Shown: positions 1 through 8,269 of the stretch, piece after piece
How the letters are laid out: every line of letters begins with the position of its first letter
Numbering within the stretch: position 1 is the first letter of the stretch
The notes under the pieces: model-generated
What the model saw: the letters and a program-made list of their open reading frames with translations, nothing else
Told to the model about the DNA's origin: nothing
Database searches by the model: none
DNA from: Thermaerobacter sp. PB12/4term
Lineage (GTDB): Bacteria; Bacillota; Sulfobacillia; Thermaerobacterales; Thermaerobacteraceae
DNA length: 64,000 bases
Reading direction: 5' to 3'
Assembly (NCBI RefSeq): GCF_003403315.2
Contig: NZ_CP048407.1
Location: 2,542,001 to 2,606,000 of the forward strand
Translations under genes and position numbers: made by a program

Positions 1-470
1 ATGGCGGCCAGCCGCGGGTTGACGAACCGCCAGCCCAGTGTGGTGTCGAACACCTGGACGTTGCCGCGGGGGTAACCCTGCTCGGGTTTGGGCATCACCC
101 AGGGCGCCCGGCTCATGCTCTCCACCCCGCCGGCCACGAAGACCTCGCCCTCGCCGGCGCGGATGGCCCGGGCGGCCTGCAGCACCGCTTCCAGCCCGGA
201 GCCGCAGAGCCGGTTGACCGTCACCCCGGCCACGTGCTCGGGCAGGCCGGCCAGCAGGGCGGCCATGCGGGCCACGTTGCGGTTGTCTTCCCCTGCCTGG
301 TTGGCACAGCCCAGGATGACGTCTTCCACCTCGGCAGGATCCACGCCCGCCCGCTCCACGGCGGCGTGGATCGCCACCGCCGCCAGGTCGTCCGGACGAA
401 CCGGCGCCAGGGCACCGCCATGGCGGCCGATGGGCGTGCGCACCGCCGCCACGATGACGGGTTCTGCCAC
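1..470 (-). CDS. paaJ: Thiolase (acyl-CoA acetyltransferase), N-terminal part, cut by window edge
   Basis: The visible 156 residues are the N-terminal half of a thiolase. The active-site cysteine that forms the acyl-enzyme lies in NRLCGSG at about residue 89, followed by the conserved VAGGVESMSR stretch. Thiolases cleave 3-oxoacyl-CoA with CoA. As the last gene of a paa cluster the likely substrate is 3-oxoadipyl-CoA, giving succinyl-CoA and acetyl-CoA; that specificity is inferred from position. The start is GTG at 470, chosen because GAGGAGGG lies just upstream and the protein then begins VAEPVIVAAVRTPIG, the standard thiolase N terminus. The gap to paaH is only 31 bases, so it is probably co-transcribed. 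A general degradative thiolase (FadA/AtoB type) cannot be excluded without the C-terminal half. Confidence 0.9.
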   Translation of the reverse strand, partial: MAEPVIVAAVRTPIGRHGGALAPVRPDDLAAVAIHAAVERAGVDPAEVEDVILGCANQAGEDNRNVARMAALLAGLPEHVAGVTVNRLCGSGLEAVLQAARAIRAGEGEVFVAGGVESMSRAPWVMPKPEQGYPRGNVQVFDTTLGWRFVNPRLAA

Positions 471-501
471 CGCACACCCTCCTCTCCCGTGCCTGCGGGC
501 G

Positions 502-2685
502 TCACCAGGGGCCGCCCGTCCCCCTGTGGACCTCTCCGAGTCTGCGCCCGACACGATGACGACCGGCCCCCGGGCTGGTGCCTCCCGGCGCCCGGCTCGC
601 CCTGCCTCCGGGCCGCTTGGACTCGCGCAGCGCCCGGCGGCGCAAGGCGGGCAGGGGGCGGTAGCGCTCCTCCCGGTAGTGGCGCCACAGGCCCTCCACC
701 AGCGCCAGCACCCGCCGCCAGCCCCACAGGGCCCCCCATTCCAGGAGCCCGCGGGGATAGCCGGTGCCCAGGCGCATGGCCCGGTCGATGGCCTCCCCCT
801 CGGCAATCCCGTCGGCCTCGGCGGCCGCCGCTTCCTGGATGAGCATGGCCACCATCCGGGCTGCCACGCCGCCCGGCCCATCGGCCACGGGGTGGGCGGC
901 CAGGCCCGCCCGTTCGAACCAGGACCGGGCACGGGCCAGGGCCGCGGGACTGGTCGTGGGGCCTGCTGCCAGCTCCACCGCCTGGCCCAGGGGCGGTGCG
1001 GCTGCCCAGCCCACCACCCGCTGGGGGTGCACAAGGACCCAGGCCTGCTCCGCCACGGGCCCGGGCAGCAGGCTGACCAGCAGCAGCACCCCGGGCGGCA
1101 GCCCCGCCTCCAGCCGGGCCAGGTCCTCCAGCGCTTGGGACCAGAAGCCGGGTGCCAGGGGATCGAGGTCCTCCCAGGTGATGACCACGGCGGCGGGAAG
1201 GGGGCCGCCCGCCGAGGCCGGCGCGGGTGGGGGCACCGGGGTGGCCGGGGTGGCTGAAGTCTCCGAAGTCTCCGGGGCCGCCGAGGTCTCCGGAGTCCCG
1301 GGGGCCGCCGGGGTCTCCGCCGTGGCGGCTGCGGTGGACGCTGCCGTCACGGCCGGGCCTGCCGGGTTGGCTTGCGCGGCTCCGGGAGCGGGAGCCGCCG
1401 CTGCGCCCGGGATCCCCGCGGTCTTTGGACCGGTCACCCCGGCCGGGCGCTGGAGGGCTTCCCGAAGCTCCCGGATCCGCTCCACCTCCACGCCCGCCTC
1501 GGCCCACCGCTCGCCAAGGGCTTGGGCCAGGGGCCCGTCGCCCACCACCCAGAGGCGGCCGGGCAGCCCTTCCTGCCCCCCGATGGCCTCCGCACCGGTC
1601 GCCTGGCCGCCGGCGGCGGCCGGCCCGGTTTCCGGAGAGTTGCCTGCGAGCCCGCTCCCCGCCGCCACCTGCCGCCAGCCCCGCCAGGCCACCCCCACGG
1701 GCTCCCCCGCTTCGCCGTAGCGGTAGAAGCCGCGACCCGCCTTGCGCCCCAGCCAGCCCGCGGCCATCAGCTGCTGCTGGATGGGGTGGGGCCGGTAGCG
1801 GGCTTCGCCGCCATACCCCTCGAACACCGAACGGGTCACCGCCAGGTTCACGTCGACGCCGATGAGGTCCATCAGCTGGAACGGCCCCATGGGGAAGCCG
1901 GCGGCTCGCACCAGGGCGTCGATGGTCTCGACCCCCGCCGCCCCCTCGCCCAGCAGCCGGAGGGCCTCGCCGTAGAAAGGCCGGGCCACCCGGTTGACCA
2001 CGAAGCCCGGGGTGTCGGCGCACACCACGGGCTCCTTGCCCAGCCGGCGGGCCAGGTCGACCCCGCGGGCCACGGCCTCGGGCGCGCTGAGGGCGCCGGC
2101 GACCACTTCCACCAGCCGCATGGCCGGCACCGGGTTGAAAAAGTGCAGGCCGATGACCCGCTCCGGCCCGGGGACCACCCGGGCCAGGGCCGTGATGGAC
2201 AGGGACGAGGTGTTGCTGGCGATCAGGGCCTCGGGGCGGACCCGCCGGCCCACGCTCGCCAGCAGGTCCTGCTTGAGCCCCAGATCTTCGGGCGCCGCCT
2301 CGATCACCACGGCCGCCGGGGCCACGGCGCCCAGGTCCGTAGTGGTCTGCAGCCGCCCGAGCCGTTCCGCCGCCGTGCCCGGAGGAACGCGGCCCTCCTG
2401 CTCGTGGCGCCGCCAGGCCTCCTCAAGCCGCCGGCGGGCCCGTTCCAGGGCGGCGGTGGCCACATCGTAGAGGACCACGGCAAACCCCGCCTCCACGGCC
2501 ACCCGGGCGATGCCGCCGCCCATGGTGCCGGCGCCCAGCACCGCCACCACGGCCCCGGGGTCCACCAGGGACCCACCCGCCGGCCCCAAGGGGGCCGGAC
2601 CGGCGGCGGCCCCACCGGGTCCCGCGGAGGCGGCTCGGGCCTGCTCGCCGGGGGACGGTTCGCCCGCAACCGTTGACCTGTTCAC
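502..2685 (-). CDS. paaH: 3-hydroxyacyl-CoA dehydrogenase, PaaH-like, with long internal linker
   Basis: This enzyme oxidises a 3-hydroxyacyl-CoA with NAD; in this cluster that is probably 3-hydroxyadipyl-CoA. The NAD-binding Rossmann motif GAGTMG is at residues 51-56, and the catalytic histidine is in IGLHFFNPVP at about 181. The first 3HCDH helical domain follows at about 225-320. A second 3HCDH-type domain, containing GYPRGLLEWGALWGWRRV, sits near the C terminus. At 727 residues it is far longer than the usual 475-510. The excess is an N-terminal tail of about 45 residues and an Ala/Pro/Thr-rich linker at roughly 430-510. The start is GTG 2685 with GGGAGG overlapping the stop of paaG, which implies coupling. 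The family assignment is firm; the substrate is inferred from neighbours. Confidence 0.92.
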   Translation of the reverse strand: MNRSTVAGEPSPGEQARAASAGPGGAAAGPAPLGPAGGSLVDPGAVVAVLGAGTMGGGIARVAVEAGFAVVLYDVATAALERARRRLEEAWRRHEQEGRVPPGTAAERLGRLQTTTDLGAVAPAAVVIEAAPEDLGLKQDLLASVGRRVRPEALIASNTSSLSITALARVVPGPERVIGLHFFNPVPAMRLVEVVAGALSAPEAVARGVDLARRLGKEPVVCADTPGFVVNRVARPFYGEALRLLGEGAAGVETIDALVRAAGFPMGPFQLMDLIGVDVNLAVTRSVFEGYGGEARYRPHPIQQQLMAAGWLGRKAGRGFYRYGEAGEPVGVAWRGWRQVAAGSGLAGNSPETGPAAAGGQATGAEAIGGQEGLPGRLWVVGDGPLAQALGERWAEAGVEVERIRELREALQRPAGVTGPKTAGIPGAAAAPAPGAAQANPAGPAVTAASTAAATAETPAAPGTPETSAAPETSETSATPATPVPPPAPASAGGPLPAAVVITWEDLDPLAPGFWSQALEDLARLEAGLPPGVLLLVSLLPGPVAEQAWVLVHPQRVVGWAAAPPLGQAVELAAGPTTSPAALARARSWFERAGLAAHPVADGPGGVAARMVAMLIQEAAAAEADGIAEGEAIDRAMRLGTGYPRGLLEWGALWGWRRVLALVEGLWRHYREERYRPLPALRRRALRESKRPGGRASRAPGGTSPGAGRHRVGRRLGEVHRGTGGPW

Positions 2686-2700
2686 CGGGGCGGCCTCCCG

Positions 2701-3498
2701 TCAGCGACCCTGGAAGCGGGGCTCGCGCTTCTCCAGGAACGCCTGCACTCCTTCGGCGTGGTCGGCGGTGTGGCCGGCGATCTCCTGCAGGTACGCCTCG
2801 TATTCCAGCACCTCCGCCAGGCGGGCTCCCGCGGCAAAGTTGAAGGCCCGCTTAGCCAGGCCGATGGCCCGGGTGGCGCCGGCGGCCAGCCGCTGGGCCC
2901 ACTGGCGCGTGGCCTCGGCCAGTTCCTCATGGGGCACCACGCGGTTGACCAGCCCCATCCGCAACGCCTCCTCGGCAGGGACCAGGTCGCCGAAGAAGGC
3001 CATTTCCGCCGCCCGGGCCGGCCCCACCAGCTGCAGGAGGAACAGGCTGGTGCCCGAATCGGGCGCCAGGCCCACCTTGACGAACACCTGCCCGAAACGG
3101 GCCTGCTCCGAGGCGAGGCGCAGGTCGCACGCCAGGGCCAGCCCCAGGCCGGCCCCCGCCGCCACGCCGTTGACGGCCGCCAGGACGGGCTTCTCCATGG
3201 TCCGGATCTTCCAAATCAGGGGGTTGTACCGCTCGCGCAGGGAGGCGATGAAGGACTTCTCGCCGCCCTCCTGCCGGCTCTTGAGGTCTTCCCCGGCGGA
3301 AAAGGCGCGCCCTGCGCCGGTGATTACCACGCAGCGTACCTCGGGGTCCCGCTCCGCCCGGCGCAAGGCGTCCAGCAGCTCGGAGGTCATGGTCCGGTTG
3401 AAGGCGTTTAGCACCTCGGGCCGGTTGAGGGTAAGGGTAAGGACGCCGCCCTCCCGCTCGGCCAGGATGGTGGTGTAGCGGCCGTCGCCTTCGGCCAT
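2701..3498 (-). CDS. paaG: Enoyl-CoA hydratase/isomerase family protein, PaaG-like
   Basis: This is a crotonase-fold protein of about 265 residues. Oxyanion-hole elements are visible at GRAFSAGEDL and NGVAAGAGLGLALACDLRLAS. In phenylacetate clusters the crotonase between the epoxidase genes and paaH is usually PaaG, which isomerises the ring epoxide of phenylacetyl-CoA to an oxepin. A hydratase role (PaaF) is also possible, and only one crotonase gene is visible here. Two ATGs are in frame, at 3507 and 3498. The second is preferred because GGGAGGGG then sits about nine bases upstream; for the first the spacing would be too short. It lies between paaD and paaH on the same strand, 15 bases from paaH. 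Confidence 0.88.
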   Translation of the reverse strand: MAEGDGRYTTILAEREGGVLTLTLNRPEVLNAFNRTMTSELLDALRRAERDPEVRCVVITGAGRAFSAGEDLKSRQEGGEKSFIASLRERYNPLIWKIRTMEKPVLAAVNGVAAGAGLGLALACDLRLASEQARFGQVFVKVGLAPDSGTSLFLLQLVGPARAAEMAFFGDLVPAEEALRMGLVNRVVPHEELAEATRQWAQRLAAGATRAIGLAKRAFNFAAGARLAEVLEYEAYLQEIAGHTADHAEGVQAFLEKREPRFQGR

Positions 3499-3610
3499 GA
3501 ACGTCATCCCCTCCCGCAGGATCTGGCCCGGCCTGGGCCTGTTACGCCAATTGGCGGGAGGCGGGTGGATTTCCTTGCGGCTTCCTTGCCGGGGGGTGAG
3601 GGGGCTCAGA

Positions 3611-4483
3611 TCAAAGGGCCTTCATCTGCTCGAAGGGGTTGCGGCAATCCAGGCAATACCACAGGCTGCGACACGGGGTCGGCCCGAAGGCGTTCTCCCG
3701 GCGGGTACGGCGGGACCCGCAGAAGGGGCAGGTGGCGGCGTAGGCAGCAAGGGTATCCAGACGCCGCAATGCCCCGCAGCCGGCAGGTCCCGGAAGCACC
3801 CGGGTGCCACCCTCTGCGAGGTCCGGTGCTCCGGCACCCGGCACCCCGGCACCGGCACCCTCGGCGTCTCCTCCCCGAAACTGTCCCGGCCCATGCGGCT
3901 CCGGCGCAGGTCGCTCGGTGGAGGGCCGCCCCGCTCCCGCGGGCGGAGGGGGTGCAATGCCAAAGGAGGCCAGCTTCCGCCGCCCCTCGGGCGTGATCCG
4001 ATCGGTGGACCAGGGCGGGCTGTAGGCGACCCGCACCTCCACCTGCCGCACGCCCGGGACCGCCTGCAACCGCCCGGCGACCGCCTGGCGGATCAGCCCC
4101 AAGGCCGGGCAGCCCACGAAGGTGGGCAGCAGCGTGACCTGTACGCTGCCGGCGCGGGCATCAGCTTCCACGCCCTCCACCATCCCCAGGTCGACGACGC
4201 TGACCACGGGGATCTCCGGATCGGATACCTCCGCCAGGGCCTGCCACAGAGCGTCCCGCAGCGCCCGGTTCTCCTGCTGCGCAGCGTCCGGACGCCGGCC
4301 GGCGGCGGGCCCGCTTCCGGCCTGGGCTCCGGTCTCGCCCGGCCGGCGGGACCCCCCGGCCCCGCCGTTCCCACGGGAGCGGTGATTCCCCTGGCACGGG
4401 GCCTGCCCGGGGGCGCTGCCGTCCCCGGGCGAACCGGCCGGCACGGATCCCGATGTCTGCGGCAACGGTCCCGTAGAACCCAC
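3611..4483 (-). CDS. paaD: Phenylacetyl-CoA epoxidase subunit PaaD
   Basis: This is a MIP18/DUF59-type protein with a C-terminal zinc ribbon, the typical PaaD architecture. After a disordered Gly-rich N terminus of about 65 residues, the DUF59 domain runs roughly 70-165 (ALAEVSDPEIPVVSVVDLGM, then TFVGCPALG). A second low-complexity linker follows. The C terminus has CPFCGS and CLDC cysteine pairs and the phrase DCRNPFEQMKAL, close to E. coli PaaD. PaaD is thought to help assemble metal centres of the PaaABC(E) epoxidase. The start is GTG 4483 with GGGGGGAGAG upstream. At 290 residues it is nearly twice the usual 165-175, because of the two linkers. No paaE reductase gene is visible in the window. 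Confidence 0.92.
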   Translation of the reverse strand: MGSTGPLPQTSGSVPAGSPGDGSAPGQAPCQGNHRSRGNGGAGGSRRPGETGAQAGSGPAAGRRPDAAQQENRALRDALWQALAEVSDPEIPVVSVVDLGMVEGVEADARAGSVQVTLLPTFVGCPALGLIRQAVAGRLQAVPGVRQVEVRVAYSPPWSTDRITPEGRRKLASFGIAPPPPAGAGRPSTERPAPEPHGPGQFRGGDAEGAGAGVPGAGAPDLAEGGTRVLPGPAGCGALRRLDTLAAYAATCPFCGSRRTRRENAFGPTPCRSLWYCLDCRNPFEQMKAL

Positions 4484-4552
4484 GGGCTCTCCCCCCCATG
4501 GCCCGGCGCCGTAGCCGGACCCGGCCTCATGGCCATGCGTCCGCCGGCCCCC

Positions 4553-5452
4553 TTACCACTCCGCCGCCGGGTCCGAGCGGTAGACCGACGTCATCTCCGC
4601 CAGCAAGGCCGTCAGGGCGGGCGAGTGGTGTCCTCGCCGGCCTCCCAGGCCTCGCTCGATCCCGGGGGCCGCCGGGCCCCCCTCGGTCCCGGGATCCGCC
4701 GGTTCCACGCCAGCCGGTTCTCCCGGTCCCGCCTGCCCCAGCACCGGTTCGGCCAGGCCGGCCTCTGCCAGCACCTGGCCAACGGCCGCCCACCACAGCC
4801 GGCGGAGCTCCTCCAGGCCGGTCCCCCGCCAGCGGGCAGCCTGCTCCTCCCCGTCTACCGGTTCGAAGAACCCGGCCGCCAGGGGCAGGGCCCGGGCGAG
4901 GGCCGACGCCAGCCGCTCCCGTGCCTCGCCGCCGGCGCGGCTGAGTTCGACCACCCACTGGCGGAAGTGGGCCTGGTGGTAAGCCTCCTCCCGGGCAATG
5001 CGGGCCGCCGCCGCGGCCAGCGGCTCGTAGGGCGATCGGGCCAGCGCCGGCCACAGCACGGCCTCGTACTCGCTGTAGAGGAAGTGGCGGGCGATCTCCG
5101 CGGCCCAATCGCCGTTGGGCTGTTCCAGCAGGACGGCGTTGCGAAAGTCCTGAGGATCCCGGCCGAAGGCCAGGGCATCGGGATCCCCGCCTCCCTGGCC
5201 GAGATCGGCGAGCAGCTGATAGAGCAGGGCGCTGTGCCCCACCTCGTCCTGGGCGATGGAGGAGAAGGCCACGTCTTCTTCCAGGTAGGGAGCCACGCCC
5301 GTCCACTCCGACGCCCGGTGGCCGGCGATCAGCTCGTCGTCGGCCAGGGCGAAGAGCAGGGCCACCAGGCCCCGGTCAGCGCCCGAGGTAGCCGCGACCG
5401 CCGGGTGGGAGGGGAGGGGTTCCATGGCGTGGGCCCGGTTCGACCTGTTCAC
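4553..5452 (-). CDS. paaC: Phenylacetyl-CoA epoxidase subunit PaaC
   Basis: This ferritin-like helical subunit is the structural partner of PaaA in the phenylacetyl-CoA 1,2-epoxidase. Recognisable segments are FALADDELIAGHRASEW, FSSIAQDEVGHSALLYQLL and REEAYHQAHFRQW. In the known enzyme PaaC has the ferritin fold but lacks a working di-iron site and stabilises PaaA. The C terminus contains a Gly/Pro/Glu-rich insertion (about residues 240-280) before the conserved end SPALTALLAEMTSVYRSDP. The GTG start at 5452 overlaps the stop of paaB by four bases (GTGA), indicating translational coupling. An internal ATG (MEPLPSH, residue 10) is an alternative. The first 14 bases around the start are shared with paaH. 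Confidence 0.93.
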   Translation of the reverse strand: MNRSNRAHAMEPLPSHPAVAATSGADRGLVALLFALADDELIAGHRASEWTGVAPYLEEDVAFSSIAQDEVGHSALLYQLLADLGQGGGDPDALAFGRDPQDFRNAVLLEQPNGDWAAEIARHFLYSEYEAVLWPALARSPYEPLAAAAARIAREEAYHQAHFRQWVVELSRAGGEARERLASALARALPLAAGFFEPVDGEEQAARWRGTGLEELRRLWWAAVGQVLAEAGLAEPVLGQAGPGEPAGVEPADPGTEGGPAAPGIERGLGGRRGHHSPALTALLAEMTSVYRSDPAAEW

Positions 5453-6159
5453 CGGTCCTCACCCCCTTGCCCGGTGCGGGCCCCAGTGCCCGTCCCGGCG
5501 GCGGACCCGTTGCCCATCCCCAGTCCGGGACCGGCGCCCTTCCCCGCGTCGCGGCCGGCAACCGCATCGGTCCCTGAACCGGCGATCCCGGTACCAGGCC
5601 TGGCCCCACCGCCCTCGTCACCGGGCGCGGCGCCCTCGGGATCTCGCCGCCCTTCCCGGTCCTGGCGCCGGGGCCCCCGGCGGACCCGCACGTGACCGCT
5701 GCGGTTGAGCACGGCACCGGGTACCACATCATCGGGTGCGCCCGGCTCGCCAGCCCGGTGGGCCGGGGCACCGGCTTCCGGCCCATCCTGCCCCGGGGAG
5801 GGACCGTGGGCTCTGACCGTGCCGCCGCCACCGACACCACCGCCGCCGCCACCGGTGCCACCGCCCGGCCCCCGGCCGAAGCGCTGCCAGAGGATCCGGG
5901 TCCGGGCAAAGCCTTCCCCCAGGCGGTACGTCTTGTCCGTGGCCGGCTGCCACCAGTCGGCGTCACCCTCGCCCACGGCTTCGATGCACGAGCGCGGCAC
6001 GATCCACAGGCTGACGTACTCCTGCCGCCGGCAGTAGAGCTGCTGGGCCAGCAGCCGGGCGTTGCGCCGGTCCCCCGCCAGCAGGCTGCCGCAGTGGATG
6101 TACGGCTCACCCCGCCGCGGCTGGCCGAAGACCTCGTAGACCTCCATGGTGACGCCCAT
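5449..6159 (-). CDS. paaB: Phenylacetyl-CoA epoxidase subunit PaaB with Gly-rich C-terminal extension
   Basis: The first 95 residues are a clear PaaB: MEVYEVFGQPRRGEPYIHCGSLLAGD, then YCRRQEYVSLWIVPRSCI. PaaB is the small subunit that bridges PaaAC dimers in the epoxidase. Known PaaB proteins are about 95-110 residues. This one continues for about 130 residues of Gly/Ala/Arg-rich sequence without recognisable structure before its stop, which overlaps the paaC start. Either the extension is real and disordered, or a frameshift has removed the original stop; the overlap with paaC favours a real extension. Two in-frame ATGs exist, at 6159 and 6147. The second gives the family-typical MEVYEVF start. 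Confidence 0.9.
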   Translation of the reverse strand: MGVTMEVYEVFGQPRRGEPYIHCGSLLAGDRRNARLLAQQLYCRRQEYVSLWIVPRSCIEAVGEGDADWWQPATDKTYRLGEGFARTRILWQRFGRGPGGGTGGGGGGVGGGGTVRAHGPSPGQDGPEAGAPAHRAGEPGAPDDVVPGAVLNRSGHVRVRRGPRRQDREGRRDPEGAAPGDEGGGARPGTGIAGSGTDAVAGRDAGKGAGPGLGMGNGSAAGTGTGARTGQGGEDR

Positions 6160-6198
6160 GGCCGGTTCGTCCCCTTCCTGGGCCGGGGTGATGACCCG

Positions 6199-7221
6199 TC
6201 AGGCGGCCGCGGCGCCGCGGGCCAGGGCTTCCCGTACCCAGCGGCTCTCCTCGTGGGAGAGGCGCCGGATGGCCAGCCGCGCCTCCGTCCTGGGTCCCTG
6301 CCCCTTGACCACGCGCCAGAATTCGTCCCAGTCGGGATCGCCGTAGACCCAGCGGCCCTGCGCTTCGTCATAGTGCAGCTCGGGGTCGGGGATCTGGAGC
6401 CCCAGGGCGCGGATCTGGGGCACGTACTTGCTCAGGAACTCCTGCCGCAGTTCCTCGTTGGTGCGGACCTTGATCCGCCACTTCATGGCCTGCTCCAGGT
6501 TGGGCGACATCTCGTCGGGCGGTCCGAAGAAGTGCAGCAGCGGCCGCCACCACCGGTTCAGCGCGTCCTGGACCATCTGCTGCTGGGCGCGGGTGCCGCT
6601 CATCAGGGTGAGGATGATGTCCTCGCCGTGCTTGAGGTGGATCGCCTCTTCGGCGCAGATCCGCCGCAGGATGCGGGCGTAGGGGGCGTAGCTGGTCTGC
6701 AGCAGCGCCGCCTGGGTCGCCAGGGCGGCCCCGTCGACCAGCCAGGCGATGATGCCCGCGTCGGCCCACGTGGGCGCGGGATAGCTGAAGACGTTGTGGA
6801 ACTTGGCCTTGCCCGCCACCAGGGCGTCCATCATGTCCTCGCGGGTGATCCCGAGGGGTGCGGCCAGGTCTTCCGCCACGCGGTAGATCAGCTGGGCATG
6901 GCCGACTTCATCCTGGACCTTGGCCATGAGGGCCAGCTTGCGGCGCAGGGTGGGCGCCCGCGGGATCCACTCCCGCTCGGGCAGGGCCCCCATGATCTCG
7001 CTGTTGGCGTGGGTCTGGATCAGGCGGAGGCACTGGCGGCGGTACTCGCTGGGCATCCAGTCGCCCGCCTCCACCTTCTCGCCCCGCTCCAGGCGGGCGG
7101 TGAACTCGGCGATGCGCTCCTCCTCCCGCCAGTCGCGGGGGCCGGCCGGCCCGGCCGGAGGCAACCCTGCCCGCTGGCCGGCTGCAACAGCGGCCTGGTC
7201 CTGCATTCCCTGGTCTGCCAT
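6199..7221 (-). CDS. paaA: Phenylacetyl-CoA epoxidase catalytic subunit PaaA
   Basis: This is the catalytic di-iron subunit that epoxidises the aromatic ring of phenylacetyl-CoA with oxygen, so the pathway is aerobic. Metal-binding motifs are visible: QDEVGH (E105, H108) and EEAIH (E191/E192, H195) in a ferritin-like helical bundle, plus family-specific stretches such as PSEYRRQCLRLIQTHANSEIMG and DPDWDEFWRVVKG. At about 340 residues it is slightly longer than the usual 310-330, owing to a short Ala/Gly-rich N terminus. The ATG start at 7221 was chosen for its very good site GGGAGGGGAAACC; the reading frame stays open about 120 codons further upstream but that part does not look like protein. 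It is the first structural gene of the operon, followed by paaB after 39 bases. Confidence 0.95.
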   Translation of the reverse strand: MADQGMQDQAAVAAGQRAGLPPAGPAGPRDWREEERIAEFTARLERGEKVEAGDWMPSEYRRQCLRLIQTHANSEIMGALPEREWIPRAPTLRRKLALMAKVQDEVGHAQLIYRVAEDLAAPLGITREDMMDALVAGKAKFHNVFSYPAPTWADAGIIAWLVDGAALATQAALLQTSYAPYARILRRICAEEAIHLKHGEDIILTLMSGTRAQQQMVQDALNRWWRPLLHFFGPPDEMSPNLEQAMKWRIKVRTNEELRQEFLSKYVPQIRALGLQIPDPELHYDEAQGRWVYGDPDWDEFWRVVKGQGPRTEARLAIRRLSHEESRWVREALARGAAAA

Positions 7222-7635
7222 GGTTTCCCCTCCCGCGGCGGCCCCGGCCGGGGCATCCGGCCCCGGGCTGCCCTTTGGGCCCGCCCAGGGCACGGGGCCA
7301 CCCGGCTGCCGGTTCGGCCGGCGGCTGCCGGTTCGACCGACGGGCCGGGCACCCCAGGACCCCGGCCGGGGACCGCTCCGTGTTTCCCCCAGGGTGACGC
7401 GTCCCCAAGACTCCCAAACAAGACCCAAGACTCCAAACCAGGACTCGCAAAACAAGCGTCTTGCGATGCCTTGAGACTTGTGGTGACTTGCAAGGCGGCC
7501 CTGAGACTTGCGATGACTTGCAAGGCACCGATGGCAACCCGCCTGGCCCAAGCCCGCTTCCAGCGCCGGGACGATCCCACCTTCCGGCACGGCTTCGTTG
7601 CGGCCATAACGCCGGCCGCCCGACCGGCACCGCCC
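7222..7635. other. paaR-paaA intergenic leader
   Basis: This 414-base gene-free stretch lies between paaR and paaA. Its half nearer paaA is GC-rich and featureless. The part from about 7400 to 7530 is less GC-rich and built of repeated CAAGTC/GACTTG words, described separately. No clear sigma-A promoter and no copy of the PaaR operator were found here, so the paaA promoter could not be placed. Confidence 0.5.
7471..7526. repeat. Pair of 26-bp direct repeats in the paaA leader
   Basis: Two near-identical 26-base units lie at 7471-7496 and 7501-7526, 23 of 26 bases equal, period 30. Each contains GAGACTTG followed by TGACTTGCAAGGC. Related words (AAGACTCC, GCGTCTTGCG) continue leftward to about 7400. 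Their position upstream of paaA suggests a regulator-binding cluster or an RNA element, but no known family was recognised. Confidence 0.65.
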
Positions 7636-8220
7636 TCAGGACGAGCCGGCCTCCAGGCCCTTGAGGATCAGCTCCGCAAAGGTGGCCGCCACATCGTCCG
7701 GTGCCAAGGGCCCGTCCGGCGAATACCACTGGTAGGCCCAGTTGACCGCCGACAACGCCAGCAGGGCCGCGAACCGCGGGTCGACCGCGCGGAACTCACC
7801 CCGGGCGACACCGTCGGCGATGAGCTCCCGCCAGCGGGCTTCATACCGGTCCCGCTTGGCCTGGATGCGGGACCGCAGGTCAGCACGCAAGAAGCGCCAC
7901 TCGTGGAAGAACACGCTGGCCGTGTCGCGGTGCTCGGCGATCACCGCCATGTGGGCGGCCAGGGCCCGCCGCAAGCGGTCCCGGGCCGCGGCCCCCTCCC
8001 TCCAGGCCTGCTCGATGCCGTCCAGGAACCGGTCGGCCGCCCGGTCCACGATCTCGAACAGCAGCTCTTCCTTGCTCTCGATGTGGGCGTAAAGGCTGCC
8101 CCGCTGCAGCTGCAGCCGCTCGGCGATGTCCTGCATGGAGGTGGCGTGATAGCCCTTCTGGCGAAAGAGCTCGCCGGCCACGGTGAGGATCTCTTCCCGG
8201 CGGGCGGTGGAACGGCCCAT
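7636..8220 (-). CDS. paaR: TetR-family transcriptional repressor, PaaR-like
   Basis: This 194-residue protein has the TetR layout. An N-terminal helix-turn-helix (about residues 9-55: REEILTVAGELFRQKGYHATSMQDIA, then GSLYAHIESKEELLFEIVDR) is followed by an all-helical ligand-binding domain. It sits immediately upstream of paaABCD in the same direction. TetR-type PaaR proteins repress phenylacetate genes and are released by phenylacetyl-CoA in Thermus and other bacteria. The assignment rests on that context and on a matching operator 36 bases upstream of the start. The ATG at 8220 has GGGAGGAGCC directly before it. The C terminus (DDVAATFAELILKGLEAG) resembles TetR proteins that control acyl-CoA metabolism. 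Confidence 0.85.
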   Translation of the reverse strand: MGRSTARREEILTVAGELFRQKGYHATSMQDIAERLQLQRGSLYAHIESKEELLFEIVDRAADRFLDGIEQAWREGAAARDRLRRALAAHMAVIAEHRDTASVFFHEWRFLRADLRSRIQAKRDRYEARWRELIADGVARGEFRAVDPRFAALLALSAVNWAYQWYSPDGPLAPDDVAATFAELILKGLEAGSS

Positions 8221-8255
8221 GGCTCCTCCCGGTTAACCTAACAAAGGTAAACCAA

Positions 8256-8269
8256 CAAACGGTCGTTTG
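8256..8269. promoter_or_regulatory. Predicted PaaR operator
   Basis: The sequence CAAACGGTCGTTTG is a perfect palindrome apart from the central GT. It fits CNAACGNNCGTTNG, the consensus I recall for the Thermus thermophilus TetR-type PaaR, at every fixed position. It lies 36 bases before the paaR start, so PaaR probably represses its own gene and possibly the operon from here. No second copy was found upstream of paaA. Confidence 0.75.

Noticed and set aside
88-2676. Long plus-strand open frames opposite the paa genes
   Set aside because: They are Pro/Arg/Gly-rich mirror frames of GC-rich genes with no domain and no ribosome binding site; the minus-strand proteins are clear enzymes.
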